A stretch of 64,000 nt of DNA from Gammaproteobacteria bacterium 28-57-27 (GCA_002281735.1 NCGK01000006.1:44334-108333), one strand, 5' to 3'; positions 16,916 to 28,774 are shown, numbered from the stretch's first letter. The notes: generated from the sequence alone by a model not told the origin. Numbers and translations: made by a program.

Positions 16916-17443
16916 ATGCGTGAAAGTATTTTTCTGGTTGGCCCGATGGGCGCGGGCAAGTCCACCAGCGGACGCTTGCTGGCACGCACACTGGGCATGC
17001 GATTTATCGACAGCGATAAAATCATCGAGCAACGCACGGGTGCCAGTATTCCGTTGATTTTTGAAGTCGAAGGCGAAGCCGGTTTTCGTCAACGCGAGAA
17101 AGCGGTGATTGATGAGCTCAGCCAACTGCACGGCATCGTGCTTGCCACAGGTGGCGGTTCGGTTTTAATGCCCGAAAACCGCGAAGCACTGCATAATCGC
17201 GGCATTGTGGTCTATCTTTTCGCTTCGGTGGATCACCAAGTGGAACGCACAGCGCACGACCAAAATCGTCCGCTGTTGCAAACCGCTGATCGGCGTGGCA
17301 CTTTGCAAAACCTGATGCAGATTCGTGACCCGCTGTATCGGCAAACCGCCCATCTGGTAATTGAAACCGATCGACTGATTCCAAAATTTGTCGTGCAGCG
17401 CATCTTGCGCGGTTTACACATGGACACTAATCAAGGCCGCTGA
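16916..17443 (+). CDS. aroK: Shikimate kinase
   Basis: It phosphorylates shikimate with ATP in the chorismate pathway. The protein has 175 residues with P-loop GPMGAGKST near the N-terminus, shikimate-binding [16 protein letters not shown] and lid RPLLQ. It sits directly before aroB and the DamX-like gene, the standard gammaproteobacterial order. Confidence 0.96.
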   Translation: MRESIFLVGPMGAGKSTSGRLLARTLGMRFIDSDKIIEQRTGASIPLIFEVEGEAGFRQREKAVIDELSQLHGIVLATGGGSVLMPENREALHNRGIVVYLFASVDHQVERTAHDQNRPLLQTADRRGTLQNLMQIRDPLYRQTAHLVIETDRLIPKFVVQRILRGLHMDTNQGR

Positions 17444-17483
17444 CGCGAGTTAATACCCGATATCATGACCGGAAAGGACATTT

Positions 17484-18602
17484 ATGCAGACATTGCACGT
17501 TGACCTTGGCGAGCGCAGTTACCCCATCCACATTGGACAGGGTCTGCTTGATAACAGCGCCCTATTACGTGAAGCCATTGTCGGCAGCAGCGCGCTCGTC
17601 GTCACCAACAACACGGTCGCCCCGCTGTACCGTCAAAAGCTCGACGCCGCACTAACAGGTTTGAAAAGCGCCACTGTCGTATTGCCCGATGGCGAGGCCT
17701 ACAAATCCATTGCCAGTCTGCAAACTATCTGGGATGCGCTTATCGAAGGGCGTTTTGATCGCAACACCACGCTGATTGCCCTTGGTGGTGGCGTGATCGG
17801 CGACATCACCGGCTTCGCAGCGGCCAGCTACCAGCGCGGCGTGAATTTCATCCAGATTCCCACCACCCTGCTCTCGCAGGTGGACTCCTCGGTGGGCGGT
17901 AAAACCGGCATCAACCACCCCGGCGGCAAAAATATGCTCGGTGCATTCTGGCAGCCGCAAGTGGTGATTGCCGACACCGACACACTAAATACCCTGCCCG
18001 ACCGCGAGCTGTCCGCAGGCCTGGCCGAAGTCATTAAATACGGGCTGATTTATGACGAGGCTTTTTTGAGCTGGATTGAAGCCAATATCGAAGCCCTGCG
18101 CGCCCGCGACCCGCAAGCCTTGGCCTATGCCATCCGCCGCTCCTGTGAAATCAAGGCTGAAGTGGTCTCGCAGGATGAACGCGAAACCGGGCTGCGCGCC
18201 ATCCTGAACCTCGGCCACACCTTCGGTCATGCGATTGAAAATGCCCAAGGCTATGGCAACTGGCTGCACGGCGAAGCCGTGGGCACTGGCATGTGCATGG
18301 CGGCGCGCCTGTCAGAACTCGAAGGCTGCATCAGCGCTGCCGACGTGGCTCGCACTCGCCACATCATCCAGCGCGCGGGACTGCCCACCCACGCGCCTGC
18401 AAATATGAGCTTGGAACAGTTCACCCACCTCATGGGCATCGACAAAAAAGTACTCGACGGAAAAATGCGCCTTATTCTGCTTAACCATATTGGCGAAGCC
18501 GCCGTGCGTGCGGACTTTTCTACCGATCATTTGCAACAATGCCTTGCCGAATTCACCACATCCCCCACCCATGCCGAAACCCAAGCTGCGGAGAACTCGT
18601 AA
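17484..18602 (+). CDS. aroB: 3-dehydroquinate synthase
   Basis: This NAD- and metal-dependent enzyme turns DAHP into 3-dehydroquinate. It has 372 residues; [33 protein letters not shown], the metal-ligand motif [11 protein letters not shown] and HGEAVGTGM are intact. GGAAAGGA precedes the ATG. It is followed with no gap by the DamX-like gene. Confidence 0.97.
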   Translation: MQTLHVDLGERSYPIHIGQGLLDNSALLREAIVGSSALVVTNNTVAPLYRQKLDAALTGLKSATVVLPDGEAYKSIASLQTIWDALIEGRFDRNTTLIALGGGVIGDITGFAAASYQRGVNFIQIPTTLLSQVDSSVGGKTGINHPGGKNMLGAFWQPQVVIADTDTLNTLPDRELSAGLAEVIKYGLIYDEAFLSWIEANIEALRARDPQALAYAIRRSCEIKAEVVSQDERETGLRAILNLGHTFGHAIENAQGYGNWLHGEAVGTGMCMAARLSELEGCISAADVARTRHIIQRAGLPTHAPANMSLEQFTHLMGIDKKVLDGKMRLILLNHIGEAAVRADFSTDHLQQCLAEFTTSPTHAETQAAENS

Positions 18603-20042
18603 ATGTCTAGCCAGGATGCGCACGCGACCGCCCCTCTCGACCCTCTGATGGATGCCTCGTTCAGCGAGCCCTCCATGCAGGAGCGGGTGGAACTGATTAC
18701 CCACCTGTTACGCCACAGTGATCGCCTGTTCACCATCATGAGCGACGATGCCACCGTGTTGAATGGCTTTAGCCACAAACTCACGCGCCACGACACCCAA
18801 GGGCTGCACTACGCCGAGGTTTATCCCAGCGCGGGCATGGATGCTGAAGACATTGTGATGCACCTTGCGCGCGCTTGGGGCGTAGAGGTTGATTTTGGCG
18901 AGACCGCCATGAACGCCCTATTCCAACGTCTACCCGCCATGCTAACCGAGCCGCGTCGCGCCGTAGCAATTATTCACCTTGCGGACACTCTACCGCCGAT
19001 GATTCTGGACGGACTGATTGGCTTTGTGCAGCGCCTTGATGAACTTCTCGACGGGCGGGTGCGCCTGATACTCACCGGCTCGTCGCTGCTCACTCAACGC
19101 ATCGCCCCGATGCAAGCCTTGGGCGATGCTGGGCAAGTCTACGCCCTGCATCTGCAACCGCTTGCGTCTACGCCTATATCAGAGGGCTTTGTGAGCGCAG
19201 CAGCGGCAGCCGTGCTTGATCCGAGCGAAACCACACCCAACCCTCCGCCCCGCGTGAGCTCTAGCGCATCTAGCCATGCAGGCAGCTCAAACACCGCGCG
19301 CGGCTTAATCTTTGGTGGCCTAGGTGTGTCCTTGCTCCTGGCCGTCGTGGTTGCCATGATTCTGCGCCCCGACGCACCCGAAACGCCCAAAGACACCACC
19401 GTCAGCATCCCGCTCAATCCCTCTCCACCCGAAACGCAATCCGAGCCAGCACCCGTTGCCGAGACGTCACCAGCTGCTGTTGAGCCCGTTGTGCAGAGCA
19501 CGGCGGCTGCAATGCCCGTACCAGAAGCCGCCGCTATTGCGCAAACCGCACCTACCGCTCCCGCGCCAGCCACCTCGACCACGCAGCCGAATGCTACTCA
19601 ACCGAGCGTTTACGCCCCGGTTCCGCCCAAGGCCGTCGAAGCCAAGTTAGTTGAAGCCCCTCACGTCGCCAAGGCAGAGACCTCCCCCGCAGTCGTTGTC
19701 AAACCTGTCCAAGCGACGCCAGTCAAAGCAGAAACCAAAGCCAAGGCAACAACACAGAGCAGCGAGCGCTTTGCCGCAAGCAACGCTTCGCAATATGTTT
19801 TGCAAATCATCACGTTTGGATCAACCAAGGCAGTAAACGCCTACATCAAAACACATGACTTAGAAGACTGCCAAAGCTTCCATCAACAACGCGACGGCAA
19901 AGAGCTTTTTAGTCTAACCTGCGGCCTCTACCCTAATCGCGAAGCTGCACTGGCCGCGCAAAGCAAACTACCGACGGGCGTGAGTGCGGCCAAGCCCTAT
20001 CCCCGCCAAGTGGCCGATATACGCAAGGTCATGCTGCCTTAA
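18603..20042 (+). CDS. DamX-like SPOR-domain cell-division protein
   Basis: The protein has 479 residues. Residues 1-190 resemble the degenerate ATPase-like N-terminus of DamX proteins in pseudomonads. A single transmembrane helix (about 234-254) is followed by a long Pro/Ala/Thr-rich linker (255-390) and a C-terminal SPOR domain (about 396-479, QYVLQIITFGS...GLYPNREAALAA) that binds denuded septal peptidoglycan. An inner-membrane septal role is inferred from the domain and the aroK-aroB-damX order. The start codon follows the aroB stop directly. Confidence 0.82.
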   Translation: MSSQDAHATAPLDPLMDASFSEPSMQERVELITHLLRHSDRLFTIMSDDATVLNGFSHKLTRHDTQGLHYAEVYPSAGMDAEDIVMHLARAWGVEVDFGETAMNALFQRLPAMLTEPRRAVAIIHLADTLPPMILDGLIGFVQRLDELLDGRVRLILTGSSLLTQRIAPMQALGDAGQVYALHLQPLASTPISEGFVSAAAAAVLDPSETTPNPPPRVSSSASSHAGSSNTARGLIFGGLGVSLLLAVVVAMILRPDAPETPKDTTVSIPLNPSPPETQSEPAPVAETSPAAVEPVVQSTAAAMPVPEAAAIAQTAPTAPAPATSTTQPNATQPSVYAPVPPKAVEAKLVEAPHVAKAETSPAVVVKPVQATPVKAETKAKATTQSSERFAASNASQYVLQIITFGSTKAVNAYIKTHDLEDCQSFHQQRDGKELFSLTCGLYPNREAALAAQSKLPTGVSAAKPYPRQVADIRKVMLP

Positions 20043-20100
20043 CTGTCACGAACTCAAGCCCATAAAATCAAGCCAATACAAGAGCTTCAAGTCCTTGGCC

Positions 20101-20129
20101 TTGTTCAGTACCTGCCGGGGGGCTAAAAT
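20101..20129 (+). promoter_or_regulatory. Sigma-70-type promoter for gltB
   Basis: A TTGTTC (20101-20106), 17-bp spacer and TAAAAT (20124-20129) lie about 145 bases upstream of the gltB start. Confidence 0.55.
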
Positions 20130-20274
20130 GCGCGCCCTTTTGCATTTTTTATGGATTGGGTGTGCGCCAACCCATTGATTTCTCACACACTCGAATCGGC
20201 ATGAAAACTGCATAATGAACTCGGCGCGCCTCGCGCATACCGACACCCTATCCACAAACCGATAAGCCACCGCC

Positions 20275-23200
20275 ATGAACATGCTGCCCGAAAACGCCAC
20301 CCACGGCTTGTACTCTCCCACCTTTGAACGCGACAACTGTGGTTTTGGCCTGATTGCACAAATGGACGACCAACCCAGTCACTGGCTGGTGCAAACGGCC
20401 ATTGAGTCGCTGGCACGCATGACGCATCGCGGCGGGATTTCGGCGGATGGAAAGTCAGGTGATGGCTGCGGTTTGCTGCTCAAAAAGCCCGATGCCTTTA
20501 TGCGCGCCGAAGCGGCTCGACTGGGCTTCGCGCTGAATGCGCTGTACGCCGTGGGCGTGGTATTCATGAGCCAGGACGAGGCGCTCGCGGCGCGAGCGCG
20601 TGCAGTGCTTGAGCAGGAAGTACGCGCCCAAGGCTTGGACTTTGTGGGATGGCGCGTGTTGCCCACCGACCCAACCCAGCTCGGCAGCCAATCCTTGCAA
20701 AAACTTCCCGTGATCGAACATGCCTTCGTGAACGCACCAGACGGTATGGACGCGCACCTATTTGACACCAAGCTCTACATTGCGCGCCGCCGCACTGAAA
20801 AGCAGCTTGAACAGGATCGTGTGTTCTACATCCCTACCTTGTCCAGCCAGGTGCTGTCATACAAGGGTCTGATGATGCCTGCCGACCTGCCGCGCTTTTA
20901 CCTTGATCTACAAGATGAGAGTCTGGCCACCTCGCAATGCGTGTTCCATCAACGCTTCTCTACCAATACCTTCCCGGAGTGGCGCTTGGCGCAGCCGTTC
21001 CGCTATCTCGCCCACAACGGCGAGATCAACACCATTCACGCCAACCGCAACTGGGCGCGCGCACGCGCTTACACTATGGAAACCCCGCTGATCCCCAACA
21101 TGGAGGATGTGCGCCCACTGGTGACCGAAACCGGCTCCGACTCCATGAGCATGGACAATATGCTGGAAGCGCTGATTGCCGGTGGCATTGACATGCTGCG
21201 CGCCATACGCCTGATGGTGCCCCCCGCGTGGCAGAACATTGAGCACATGGATGCCGACCTGCGCGCTTTCTACGCCTACCACTCCATGCACATGGAACCC
21301 TGGGATGGCCCTGCAGGCATGGTCATGACCGACGGGCGTTTTGTCGCCTGCGGCATGGATCGCAACGGCCTGCGCCCGGCGCGTTGGGTGATTACCAAAG
21401 ATCGCCACATCACCCTCGCCTCGGAAATCGGCGTATGGGATTACGCCCCCGAAGACGTGCTACGCAAAGGCCGCGTCAAGCCGGGTCAAGTCATTGCTGT
21501 AGACACCACGACTGGCGAGTTGATGATGCCGGACGATGTGGATGCCATGCTGAAAAACCGCCAGCCCTACCGTCAGTGGCTCAAGCAGTATTCGCGCCGT
21601 CTGAGTTCTGGGCTGGAAGCCGATGTCCTGGCCGCCACACCACTGGATGACGCAGAGCTCGCCGTCTATGAAAAGATGTTCCAGGTCACCTTTGAAGAGC
21701 GTGACCAGATTTTGCGTGTTTTGGCTGAGTCCGGCCAAGAAGCCATTGGCTCGATGGGCGACGACACGCCGATGGCGGTCTTGTCCAAAATCGAGCGTTC
21801 GCCGTACGACTACTTCCGCCAGCAATTTGCCCAGGTCACCAACCCGCCGATTGACCCGCTGCGTGAAACTATCGTCATGTCGCTGGAAACCAGCATTGGC
21901 CAAGAGCGCAATTTGTTTGAAGAAACCGCTGAACACGCGCATCGCCTGCTGCTGGAATCACCGATATTGACCGAAGGCAAATTCAACGCACTCATGGCGG
22001 TTGAGGATGCCGCCTTTGCCAGCACCGTCATTCAGCTCAACCGCCCGGAAAGTGAAGATCTGGAAACCTCGATTCGTGCCGTGTGTGACGAAGCTGTCGC
22101 GGCCGTGCGTGCCGGTAACGTGCTCATTACCCTGTCAGATCTATGCATTGAGCAAGGACAACTCCCGATACATGCCCTGCTTGCAACCGGTGCCGTGCAT
22201 CATCGCCTGATTGAGGAAGGTCTGCGCAGCCGCGCCAATCTCATTATCGAGACCGCCACCGCGCGCGACCCACATCATTTCGCCTGCCTGATTGGCTACG
22301 GTGCCACCGCCGTTTACCCGTATCTGGCTTTTGAGAGCATTGCCGGTTTGCAGCGCACGGGCGAGATGAAAGCGGGCCTGAGCTCTGCCAAAATGACCGC
22401 CAACTTCGTCAAAGGCATCGACAAGGGTTTGATGAAAATCCTGTCCAAAATGGGCATTTCCACCATTGCCAGCTATCGCGGCTCGCAATTGTTCGAAATC
22501 ATTGGCTTGGCCGACCAGGTGGTGGAACTGTGCTTCAAAGCCACCACCAGCCGCCTGAAAGGTGCGGACTTCGACGACTTGCAAGCCGATCAGGCCAACC
22601 TTGCAGCTGAAGCATGGAACCCGCGCAAACAACCACGTCAGGGTGGCCTGCTCAAATTCATCCACGGCGGCGAGTACCACGCCTACAACCCGGATGTGGT
22701 GCAAACCCTGCAACAAGCGGTCAACAGCGGCGATTATGCCACCTGGAAACTCTACGCCGACCATGTGGACAGCCGCCCGGTGGCCACGCTGCGCGATTTG
22801 TTCAAGTTGCGTGCGACCACCTCGATTGCACTGGACGATGTCGAAGCACTGGAAACCATCGTCAAACGCTTCGACTCAGCCGGCATGTCGCTGGGCGCGC
22901 TTTCGCCCGAAGCGCACGAAACGATCGCCGAGGCCATGAACCGGCTGGGCGGGCGCTCCAACTCCGGCGAAGGCGGCGAAGACCCGGCGCGCTATGGCAC
23001 GCTCAAAATGTCCAAAATCAAGCAAATTGCTTCAGGGCGTTTTGGCGTCACCCCGCATTACCTGGTGAATGCCGAAGTGCTGCAAATCAAGGTCGCCCAA
23101 GGCGCCAAGCCGGGCGAAGGCGGCCAATTACCTGGCGATAAAGTCAACGAATACATTGGCAAACTGCGTTATGCCCGCCCTGGCGTGGCCTTGATTTCGC

Positions 23201-24744
23201 CACCACCGCACCACGACATCTACTCGATTGAAGATCTTGCGCAGCTGATTTTCGACCTCAAGCAAGTCAATCCGCAGGCCCTGGTCTCGGTCAAGCTAGT
23301 GGCCGAACCCGGCGTAGGCACCATTGCTGCAGGTGTGGCCAAGGCTTATGCCGACCTGATTACCATTTCCGGCTACGACGGCGGCACAGGCGCCTCCCCG
23401 CTCACCTCGGTCAAATATGCTGGCTCACCGTTCGAGCTGGGGCTGTCCGAAGCGCATCAAACCCTGCGTGCCAACGACTTGCGCGACAAAGTGCGTTTGC
23501 AAGGCGACGGCGGCATGAAAACCGGCCTGGACGTGATTAAAGCAGCAATTTTGGGTGCGGAAAGCTTCGGCTTCGGCACCGGCCCGATGATTGCCATGGG
23601 CTGCAAATTCCTGCGCATCTGCCACCTGAACAACTGTGCCACCGGCGTGGCCACGCAAAACAATGTGTTGCGCATGCAGCACTTCAAAGGCGACGTCGAA
23701 AAGGTCATGCACTACTTCAAGTTCATTGCCATGGAAGTGCGCGAATACCTCGCCCTGCTTGGCCTTGCGCGCATGGAAGACTTGATTGGTCGCACCGACC
23801 TTTTGGAAATCCTGCCCGGCGAAACCGCCAAACAACAGAAACTCGACCTGTCGCCGATCCTGTCCGACGGCGGCCTCGCCGACACCAAACCGTTGTGCTG
23901 CGCCATGCCGCACAACAACCCGTATGACAAAGGCTTGCTGGCCGAACGCATGGTGGAAGCCACCTTATCCGCGATTGAAAACAAATCCGGCGGCAGCTTC
24001 AGCTTTGCCGTGCGCAACACCGACCGTTCGATTGGCGCACGCCTGTCCGGCGAAATCGCGCGTCGCCACGGCAACCTTGGCATGGACGATGCGCCGATCA
24101 CCCTCAAGCTCAAGGGCACGATTGGGCAGAGTTTTGGCGTGTGGAACGCAGGTGGCCTGCACATGGACCTGGAAGGTGATGCCAACGATTACGTCGGCAA
24201 AGGCATGGCAGGCGGCAAACTCACCTTGCGTCAGCCACTGTGCTCCAACCTGCCCACCCACGACACACCGATCATCGGCAACACCTGCCTGTACGGCGCC
24301 ACCGGCGGCAAACTGTTTGCGGCGGGTACGGCGGGCGAGCGCTTCGCAGTACGCAACTCCGGCGCGTTCGCCGTCATCGAAGGCTGCGGCGACCACGGCT
24401 GTGAATACATGACCGGCGGCATCGTCACCATATTGGGACGCACCGGCGTGAACTTCGGCGCGGGCATGACCGGTGGTTTTGCCTATGTGATCGACGAAGA
24501 AAACAACTTTGTTGATCGCTACAACCACGAGTTGATCGACATTCACCGTCTGATTCCCTCGCAGATGGAAGCACATCGCCAGCATCTGCATAGCATTCTT
24601 GAAGCCCATGTCGCAGAAACCGGCAGCCCGCGCGCGCGCGCGATCCTGGACAACTTTGACCAATGGCTCGGCAAGTTCTGGCTGGTCAAGCCCAAGGCCG
24701 CCGACATTAGCCAGTTATTAACCACGCTGGCGGCAGCGGCTTGA
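20275..24744 (+). CDS. gltB: Glutamate synthase large subunit
   Basis: It makes two glutamates from glutamine and 2-oxoglutarate using electrons delivered by GltD. The protein has 1489 residues. The N-terminal class-II glutaminase begins at Cys22 (RDNCGFG) after removal of a short propeptide. FMN-binding and 3Fe-4S region motifs ([20 protein letters not shown]) lie near 1115, and the C-terminal GXGXG beta-helix carries repeated GG turns. gltD does not follow; the next 0.3 kb is a repeat element and then dnaG, so the small subunit must be elsewhere. Confidence 0.97.
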   Translation: MNMLPENATHGLYSPTFERDNCGFGLIAQMDDQPSHWLVQTAIESLARMTHRGGISADGKSGDGCGLLLKKPDAFMRAEAARLGFALNALYAVGVVFMSQDEALAARARAVLEQEVRAQGLDFVGWRVLPTDPTQLGSQSLQKLPVIEHAFVNAPDGMDAHLFDTKLYIARRRTEKQLEQDRVFYIPTLSSQVLSYKGLMMPADLPRFYLDLQDESLATSQCVFHQRFSTNTFPEWRLAQPFRYLAHNGEINTIHANRNWARARAYTMETPLIPNMEDVRPLVTETGSDSMSMDNMLEALIAGGIDMLRAIRLMVPPAWQNIEHMDADLRAFYAYHSMHMEPWDGPAGMVMTDGRFVACGMDRNGLRPARWVITKDRHITLASEIGVWDYAPEDVLRKGRVKPGQVIAVDTTTGELMMPDDVDAMLKNRQPYRQWLKQYSRRLSSGLEADVLAATPLDDAELAVYEKMFQVTFEERDQILRVLAESGQEAIGSMGDDTPMAVLSKIERSPYDYFRQQFAQVTNPPIDPLRETIVMSLETSIGQERNLFEETAEHAHRLLLESPILTEGKFNALMAVEDAAFASTVIQLNRPESEDLETSIRAVCDEAVAAVRAGNVLITLSDLCIEQGQLPIHALLATGAVHHRLIEEGLRSRANLIIETATARDPHHFACLIGYGATAVYPYLAFESIAGLQRTGEMKAGLSSAKMTANFVKGIDKGLMKILSKMGISTIASYRGSQLFEIIGLADQVVELCFKATTSRLKGADFDDLQADQANLAAEAWNPRKQPRQGGLLKFIHGGEYHAYNPDVVQTLQQAVNSGDYATWKLYADHVDSRPVATLRDLFKLRATTSIALDDVEALETIVKRFDSAGMSLGALSPEAHETIAEAMNRLGGRSNSGEGGEDPARYGTLKMSKIKQIASGRFGVTPHYLVNAEVLQIKVAQGAKPGEGGQLPGDKVNEYIGKLRYARPGVALISPPPHHDIYSIEDLAQLIFDLKQVNPQALVSVKLVAEPGVGTIAAGVAKAYADLITISGYDGGTGASPLTSVKYAGSPFELGLSEAHQTLRANDLRDKVRLQGDGGMKTGLDVIKAAILGAESFGFGTGPMIAMGCKFLRICHLNNCATGVATQNNVLRMQHFKGDVEKVMHYFKFIAMEVREYLALLGLARMEDLIGRTDLLEILPGETAKQQKLDLSPILSDGGLADTKPLCCAMPHNNPYDKGLLAERMVEATLSAIENKSGGSFSFAVRNTDRSIGARLSGEIARRHGNLGMDDAPITLKLKGTIGQSFGVWNAGGLHMDLEGDANDYVGKGMAGGKLTLRQPLCSNLPTHDTPIIGNTCLYGATGGKLFAAGTAGERFAVRNSGAFAVIEGCGDHGCEYMTGGIVTILGRTGVNFGAGMTGGFAYVIDEENNFVDRYNHELIDIHRLIPSQMEAHRQHLHSILEAHVAETGSPRARAILDNFDQWLGKFWLVKPKAADISQLLTTLAAAA

Positions 24745-24757
24745 GCACGGCCAAGTT

Positions 24758-25042
24758 TTAGCCACAGAGAGCACAGAACTCACCGAGAAAATCATTTCGC
24801 ATCTGCACATGACTGGAGCGAAAAGCCCCTCTCCCGCCTGCGGGAGAGGGGTTGGGGTGAGGGAGGGCAAAGCCGGTTGGGGTAAGCATAGCTGCGAAGG
24901 TGCGGTTGTAACCCTCCGAATGAAGCGGCCTCCTGCGTCACACGCGACGGATCATACGACGGGTTTCGACCCGTCCTGCGCACCGCATGGAAAGAAGCCT
25001 CACCATCTTTTTCTCTGAGCACTCTGTGTTCTCTGTGGCTAA
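24758..25042. repeat. MITE-like element with long terminal inverted repeats
   Basis: Left end 24758-24791 starts TTAGCCACAGAGAGCACAGA; right end 25008-25042 is the imperfect reverse complement, starting (reverse strand) TTAGCCACAGAGAACACAGA. Both arms finish in a GAGAAAA block. The 285-bp element contains a REP-like hairpin (24826-24851) and a GACGGGT-TTCG-ACCCGTC hairpin (about 24957-24974), and no coding capacity. It fills almost the whole gltB-dnaG gap. A solo end of the same family lies at 39142-39163. Confidence 0.7.
24826..24863. repeat. REP-like hairpin
   Basis: Twelve-base arms CCCCTCTCCCGC and GCGGGAGAGGGG with a 2-nt loop are followed by TTGGGGTGAGGG. This is the same family as 7045-7080, in opposite orientation. 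Confidence 0.75.
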
Positions 25043-25068
25043 TCTTTTTAGGGGCTATATTCGCGTCC

Positions 25069-26817
25069 ATGTCCCGTATTCCACAAAGCTTCATCGACGA
25101 CCTCGTCACCCGCGCCGACATTGTTGACGTGGTGGGAAGCCGTGTACCGCTGAAGAAAAAGGGCAAGGAGTACACCGCCTGCTGCCCCTTCCACCACGAA
25201 AAATCGCCCTCCTTTTTCGTCAGCCCGGAAAAGCAGTTTTATCACTGCTTTGGCTGTGGCGCGCATGGCACGGTGCTTAGCTTTTTAATGGCGCATGATC
25301 GTCTCGACTTTGTGGAAGCCATCGAAACCCTAGCCGGACAAATGGGCATGGAGGTTCCGCGCGAAGGCGGCAACACGCCTAGCGAAAACCCACACGCACC
25401 GTTATTAGCCATCCTGGAAGAGTGCTCCAAGTATTATCAAGGCGAACTCAAACGCACACCCAAAGCGATTGATTACCTTAAACAGCGCGGGGTCAGCGGC
25501 GAAGTCGCGGCCCTGTTTGGTCTGGGCTATGCCCCCGCCGGATACGACACACTGGAACGCGTACTCAACGCCAATGACGGCACCCGCGACCAGCTCAAGC
25601 GCGCGGGCATGTTGAGCGAGGGTGAACAAGGCCGCCTGTATGACCGCTTCCGTGAGCGCATCATGTTCCCCATCCGTGATCGTCGCGGGCGGGTGATTGC
25701 CTTCGGCGGACGGGTACTCAACGATGACAAACCCAAGTATCTGAACTCACCCGAAACCCCACTCTTCCACAAAGGCGCGGGGCTATACGGCCTGTATGAA
25801 GCGCGCAAAGCCCTCGGTCGCCCCGAACGCCTGCTGGTGGTGGAAGGCTACATGGACGTGGTCATGCTGGCGCAACATGGTGTACGTGAAGCGGTCGCCA
25901 CACTGGGCACGGCGGTGACCCGCGAGCAGGTGGATTTGATGTACCGCAACACGGCGCAGGTCATTTATTGTTTTGACGGTGATGAAGCCGGACGACGCGC
26001 GGCTTGGCGAGCGCTCGAATCCACCCTGCCGCAGCTACGCGACGGCTTGGATGCGCGCTTCATGTTTCTGCCCGATGGCGAGGATCCTGACAGCCTGGTG
26101 CGTCAGGAAGGCGCAGAGGCTTTTCGCAAGCGGATTCAGGCCGATGCGGTCAGTTTCGATCATTTTCTGCTCAGCGAACTGGAGCAACAAACCGAACACG
26201 ATGGCAGTCCGGCGGCGCGCGCCAAACTCAAATCCCTCGCCCAGCCGCTGATCCAGCTCATGCCGGAAAGCACACTAAAAGACCTGGTGTTCGATGCGCT
26301 GGCCAAGCAAATCGGTACCCGCGTCTCTCGCCTGCAAAACACCCCGCGCAACGCAGAACCTGCGGAAAGAAGACGCATACCGCCCCCCTCCTCATCCAGC
26401 AACACACGCCACAGCGCCATCCGCAAAGCCATACTCTACCTGCTTTACCATCCCGAACTCGCCGGCGAACATGAGCTTGATCCGGCTTGGGCGCACAGCA
26501 CAACTCCCGGCTTCGCCCTGCTGTCAGAGCTGGTCAATACGTTGCGTGCGCAACCGATGCCGCTCGGCATCCTACTTGAACGTTACCGCGACAGCCCACA
26601 CCTTAAAACCCTGGACGCACTCGCTTGCTTACCTGCGCCGCAGGATAGCGAGGATGAGCTGGTACGACAGAACATGTGGCACGACATGCTCAACCACCTT
26701 GCGGCAGCGTATACCCGTGACCGGCTGCGTGAACTCACCAGCAAGTCATTCGATCAGTTGCAAAAAGATGAACGTCAAGAACTTCTGCGTCTAAGTGCAA
26801 TCAAAGCAACATCGTGA
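25069..26817 (+). CDS. dnaG: DNA primase DnaG
   Basis: It makes RNA primers at the replication fork with DnaB. The CHC2-type zinc domain (CCPFHHEKSPS...FYHCFGCG, residues about 40-64) is followed by the TOPRIM core with LLVVEGYMDVV and CFDGDEAGRRAA and a C-terminal helicase-interacting domain. The length is 582 residues (E. coli 581). It is followed after 53 bases by rpoD; the usual rpsU is not upstream here, where gltB and a repeat element lie instead. Confidence 0.97.
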   Translation: MSRIPQSFIDDLVTRADIVDVVGSRVPLKKKGKEYTACCPFHHEKSPSFFVSPEKQFYHCFGCGAHGTVLSFLMAHDRLDFVEAIETLAGQMGMEVPREGGNTPSENPHAPLLAILEECSKYYQGELKRTPKAIDYLKQRGVSGEVAALFGLGYAPAGYDTLERVLNANDGTRDQLKRAGMLSEGEQGRLYDRFRERIMFPIRDRRGRVIAFGGRVLNDDKPKYLNSPETPLFHKGAGLYGLYEARKALGRPERLLVVEGYMDVVMLAQHGVREAVATLGTAVTREQVDLMYRNTAQVIYCFDGDEAGRRAAWRALESTLPQLRDGLDARFMFLPDGEDPDSLVRQEGAEAFRKRIQADAVSFDHFLLSELEQQTEHDGSPAARAKLKSLAQPLIQLMPESTLKDLVFDALAKQIGTRVSRLQNTPRNAEPAERRRIPPPSSSSNTRHSAIRKAILYLLYHPELAGEHELDPAWAHSTTPGFALLSELVNTLRAQPMPLGILLERYRDSPHLKTLDALACLPAPQDSEDELVRQNMWHDMLNHLAAAYTRDRLRELTSKSFDQLQKDERQELLRLSAIKATS

Positions 26818-26833
26818 AAATTTTGTCTTCACT

Positions 26834-26842
26834 TGCTATAAT
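26834..26842 (+). promoter_or_regulatory. Extended -10 promoter for rpoD
   Basis: TGC-TATAAT (TG at 26834-26835, -10 at 26837-26842) lies 29 bases upstream of the rpoD ATG. No good -35 is present, as expected for an extended -10 promoter. Confidence 0.55.
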
Positions 26843-26870
26843 CCCAAGTCCACCTATTTGAAGCTGCACC

Positions 26871-28676
26871 ATGTCTGACGATCCCAAGTCCAGCATTAAA
26901 GACCTTATTGCCCGAGGCAAGGAACAAGGTTACCTGACCTACGCCGAAATCAACGACACTCTGCCCGAAGGCATGGTCGAAGCCGATCAGATGGAAGACA
27001 TCATCGGCATGATTAATGACATGGGTATCCGCGTCTTTGAAACCGCGCCCGATGCCGATGAACTCACGCTCTCCGACAATGCCCCTGCACCGGATGAAGA
27101 TGCTGCCGAAGAAGCCGCCGCCGCACTGACCTCGACCGTCGATGACGTAGTTGGTCGCACCACCGACCCGGTACGCATGTACATGCGCGAAATGGGCACG
27201 GTGGATTTGTTGACCCGTGAAGGCGAAATTGTCATTGCCAAGCGCATTGAAGCAGGCCTGCGCGAAATGCTCTGCGCACTCGCCATGCACCCGCCTGCCA
27301 TCACTGAACTGCTGAGTGATTTTGATCGCTTTGAAGCCGGTGAGGCACGCATTGTGGACATTGTCGTCGGCTTCGCACCTCCAGAAGAAGAAATCCCGCT
27401 CGAAATCGCCTTAGTCAGCGAAGAAGTCGAGCCTGATGAAGCCATCGAAGAGGTCGTGGACGAAGTCGAAGAAGAAGTTGATGCCGAACCGGCTGGACTG
27501 GATATCGAAGCCGTACGCGTCCACATGGCAGCCATGCGTGATCTGCACACCCGCAGACTCGCGGGTGAAAGCGTGAATGAAGAACTCGAAGCCAACCTGC
27601 TCGGCATCAAACTTAATCCGCTTTTGACTGAACGCCTGGTCAAAAACTTGCGCGGCGCCGTCGAGCGCGTGCGCAAACTTGAACGCGACGTGCTCGAAGT
27701 CTGCGTTAACCAGGGCGGTATGCCACGCGATTACTTCATTAAAGCCTTCCCCGGCAATGAAACCAACGCCGCATGGTTGAATGAAGCCTGTGCGAACAAG
27801 GCCTTTGGCACACAAATCCAAGCCCTTAGCACCGATATTGAGCGCCTGCAAAAGCGCCTTAGCTACCTTGAGCGCGACAACAGCCTAAGCGTACGCCAAC
27901 TTAAAGACATCAACCGTCACATGCTGGTTGGTGAAGCCAAGGCACGTCGAGCCAAAAAGGACATGGTCGAAGCCAACCTGCGCCTCGTGATCTCGATTGC
28001 CAAAAAGTACACCAATCGCGGCCTGCAATTCCTTGATTTAATTCAGGAAGGTAACATCGGCCTGATGAAAGCCGTGGATAAATTTGAATACCGTCGTGGT
28101 TACAAATTCTCCACCTACGCCACTTGGTGGATTCGTCAGGCCATCACCCGCTCAATTGCTGACCAAGCGCGTACCATCCGTATTCCGGTGCACATGATTG
28201 AGACCATCAACAAACTCAACCGTGTCTCGCGCCAGATGTTGCAAGAAATGGGACGCGACCCAAGCCCGGAAGAATTGGCAGAACGCATGGCCATGCCGGA
28301 AGACAAGGTGCGCAAGGTGATGAAAATTGCCAAGGAACCCATTTCGATGGAGACACCGATTGGTGATGATGAAGACTCACATCTGGGTGACTTTATCGAA
28401 GACACCAGCGTCATCTCGCCGCTGGATGCCGCCACTAACGAAGGTTTGGCCGAGGCTGTGCGCGATGTGATGGCCAGCCTCACCCCGCGTGAAGCCAAGG
28501 TGTTGCGTATGCGCTTCGGCATCGACATGAACACCGATCACACCCTTGAGGAAGTCGGCAAACAGTTCGACGTCACCCGTGAACGTATCCGCCAAATCGA
28601 AGCCAAGGCGCTACGCAAGCTGCGCCACCCTTCGCGCTCCGAACTGCTGCGCAGCTTCCTCGAAGCCGAGCGCTAG
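26871..28676 (+). CDS. rpoD: Primary sigma factor RpoD (sigma-70)
   Basis: The vegetative sigma factor has 601 residues. Region 1.1 lies at the N-terminus ([20 protein letters not shown]), then region 1.2 ([21 protein letters not shown]), an acidic non-conserved region (about 180-215), and region 2 ([40 protein letters not shown], [15 protein letters not shown]). Regions 3 and 4 follow, with [20 protein letters not shown] near the end. It is followed by tRNA-Ile(CAU) 22 bases downstream. Confidence 0.98.
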   Translation: MSDDPKSSIKDLIARGKEQGYLTYAEINDTLPEGMVEADQMEDIIGMINDMGIRVFETAPDADELTLSDNAPAPDEDAAEEAAAALTSTVDDVVGRTTDPVRMYMREMGTVDLLTREGEIVIAKRIEAGLREMLCALAMHPPAITELLSDFDRFEAGEARIVDIVVGFAPPEEEIPLEIALVSEEVEPDEAIEEVVDEVEEEVDAEPAGLDIEAVRVHMAAMRDLHTRRLAGESVNEELEANLLGIKLNPLLTERLVKNLRGAVERVRKLERDVLEVCVNQGGMPRDYFIKAFPGNETNAAWLNEACANKAFGTQIQALSTDIERLQKRLSYLERDNSLSVRQLKDINRHMLVGEAKARRAKKDMVEANLRLVISIAKKYTNRGLQFLDLIQEGNIGLMKAVDKFEYRRGYKFSTYATWWIRQAITRSIADQARTIRIPVHMIETINKLNRVSRQMLQEMGRDPSPEELAERMAMPEDKVRKVMKIAKEPISMETPIGDDEDSHLGDFIEDTSVISPLDAATNEGLAEAVRDVMASLTPREAKVLRMRFGIDMNTDHTLEEVGKQFDVTRERIRQIEAKALRKLRHPSRSELLRSFLEAER

Positions 28677-28698
28677 CAGCCAGCCGAAAAATCCTTTC

Positions 28699-28774
28699 GG
28701 GCCCATAGCACAACGGTTAGTGCAGAGGACTCATAATCCTTTGGTTGCAGGTTCGAATCCCGCTGGGCCCACCA
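28699..28774 (+). tRNA. ileX: tRNA-Ile (CAU anticodon, lysidine type), attachment site of an integrative element
   Basis: This 76-nt cloverleaf has an encoded CCA: acceptor GGGCCCA/TGGGCCC, D-stem GCAC/GTGC and anticodon loop CTCATAA (CAT). T-loop TTCGAAT is closed by GCAGG/CCCGC, which leaves one A-C mismatch in the T-stem. A CAT anticodon can be Met or lysidine-modified Ile; the position after rpoD matches ileX of enterobacteria, so Ile2 is preferred. Its 3' part is duplicated at 31361 and 31833 by integration. Confidence 0.85.

Noticed and set aside
16326..17057. Forward frame of 243 codons over the TauE-like gene and the start of aroK
   Set aside because: It overlaps two good genes in another frame and its translation is basic, Cys/His-rich and without domain features.
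26841..26893. Repeated ATCCCAAGTCCA upstream of and inside the rpoD start
   Set aside because: Only 12 bases, one copy coding; most simply chance or a tiny local duplication.
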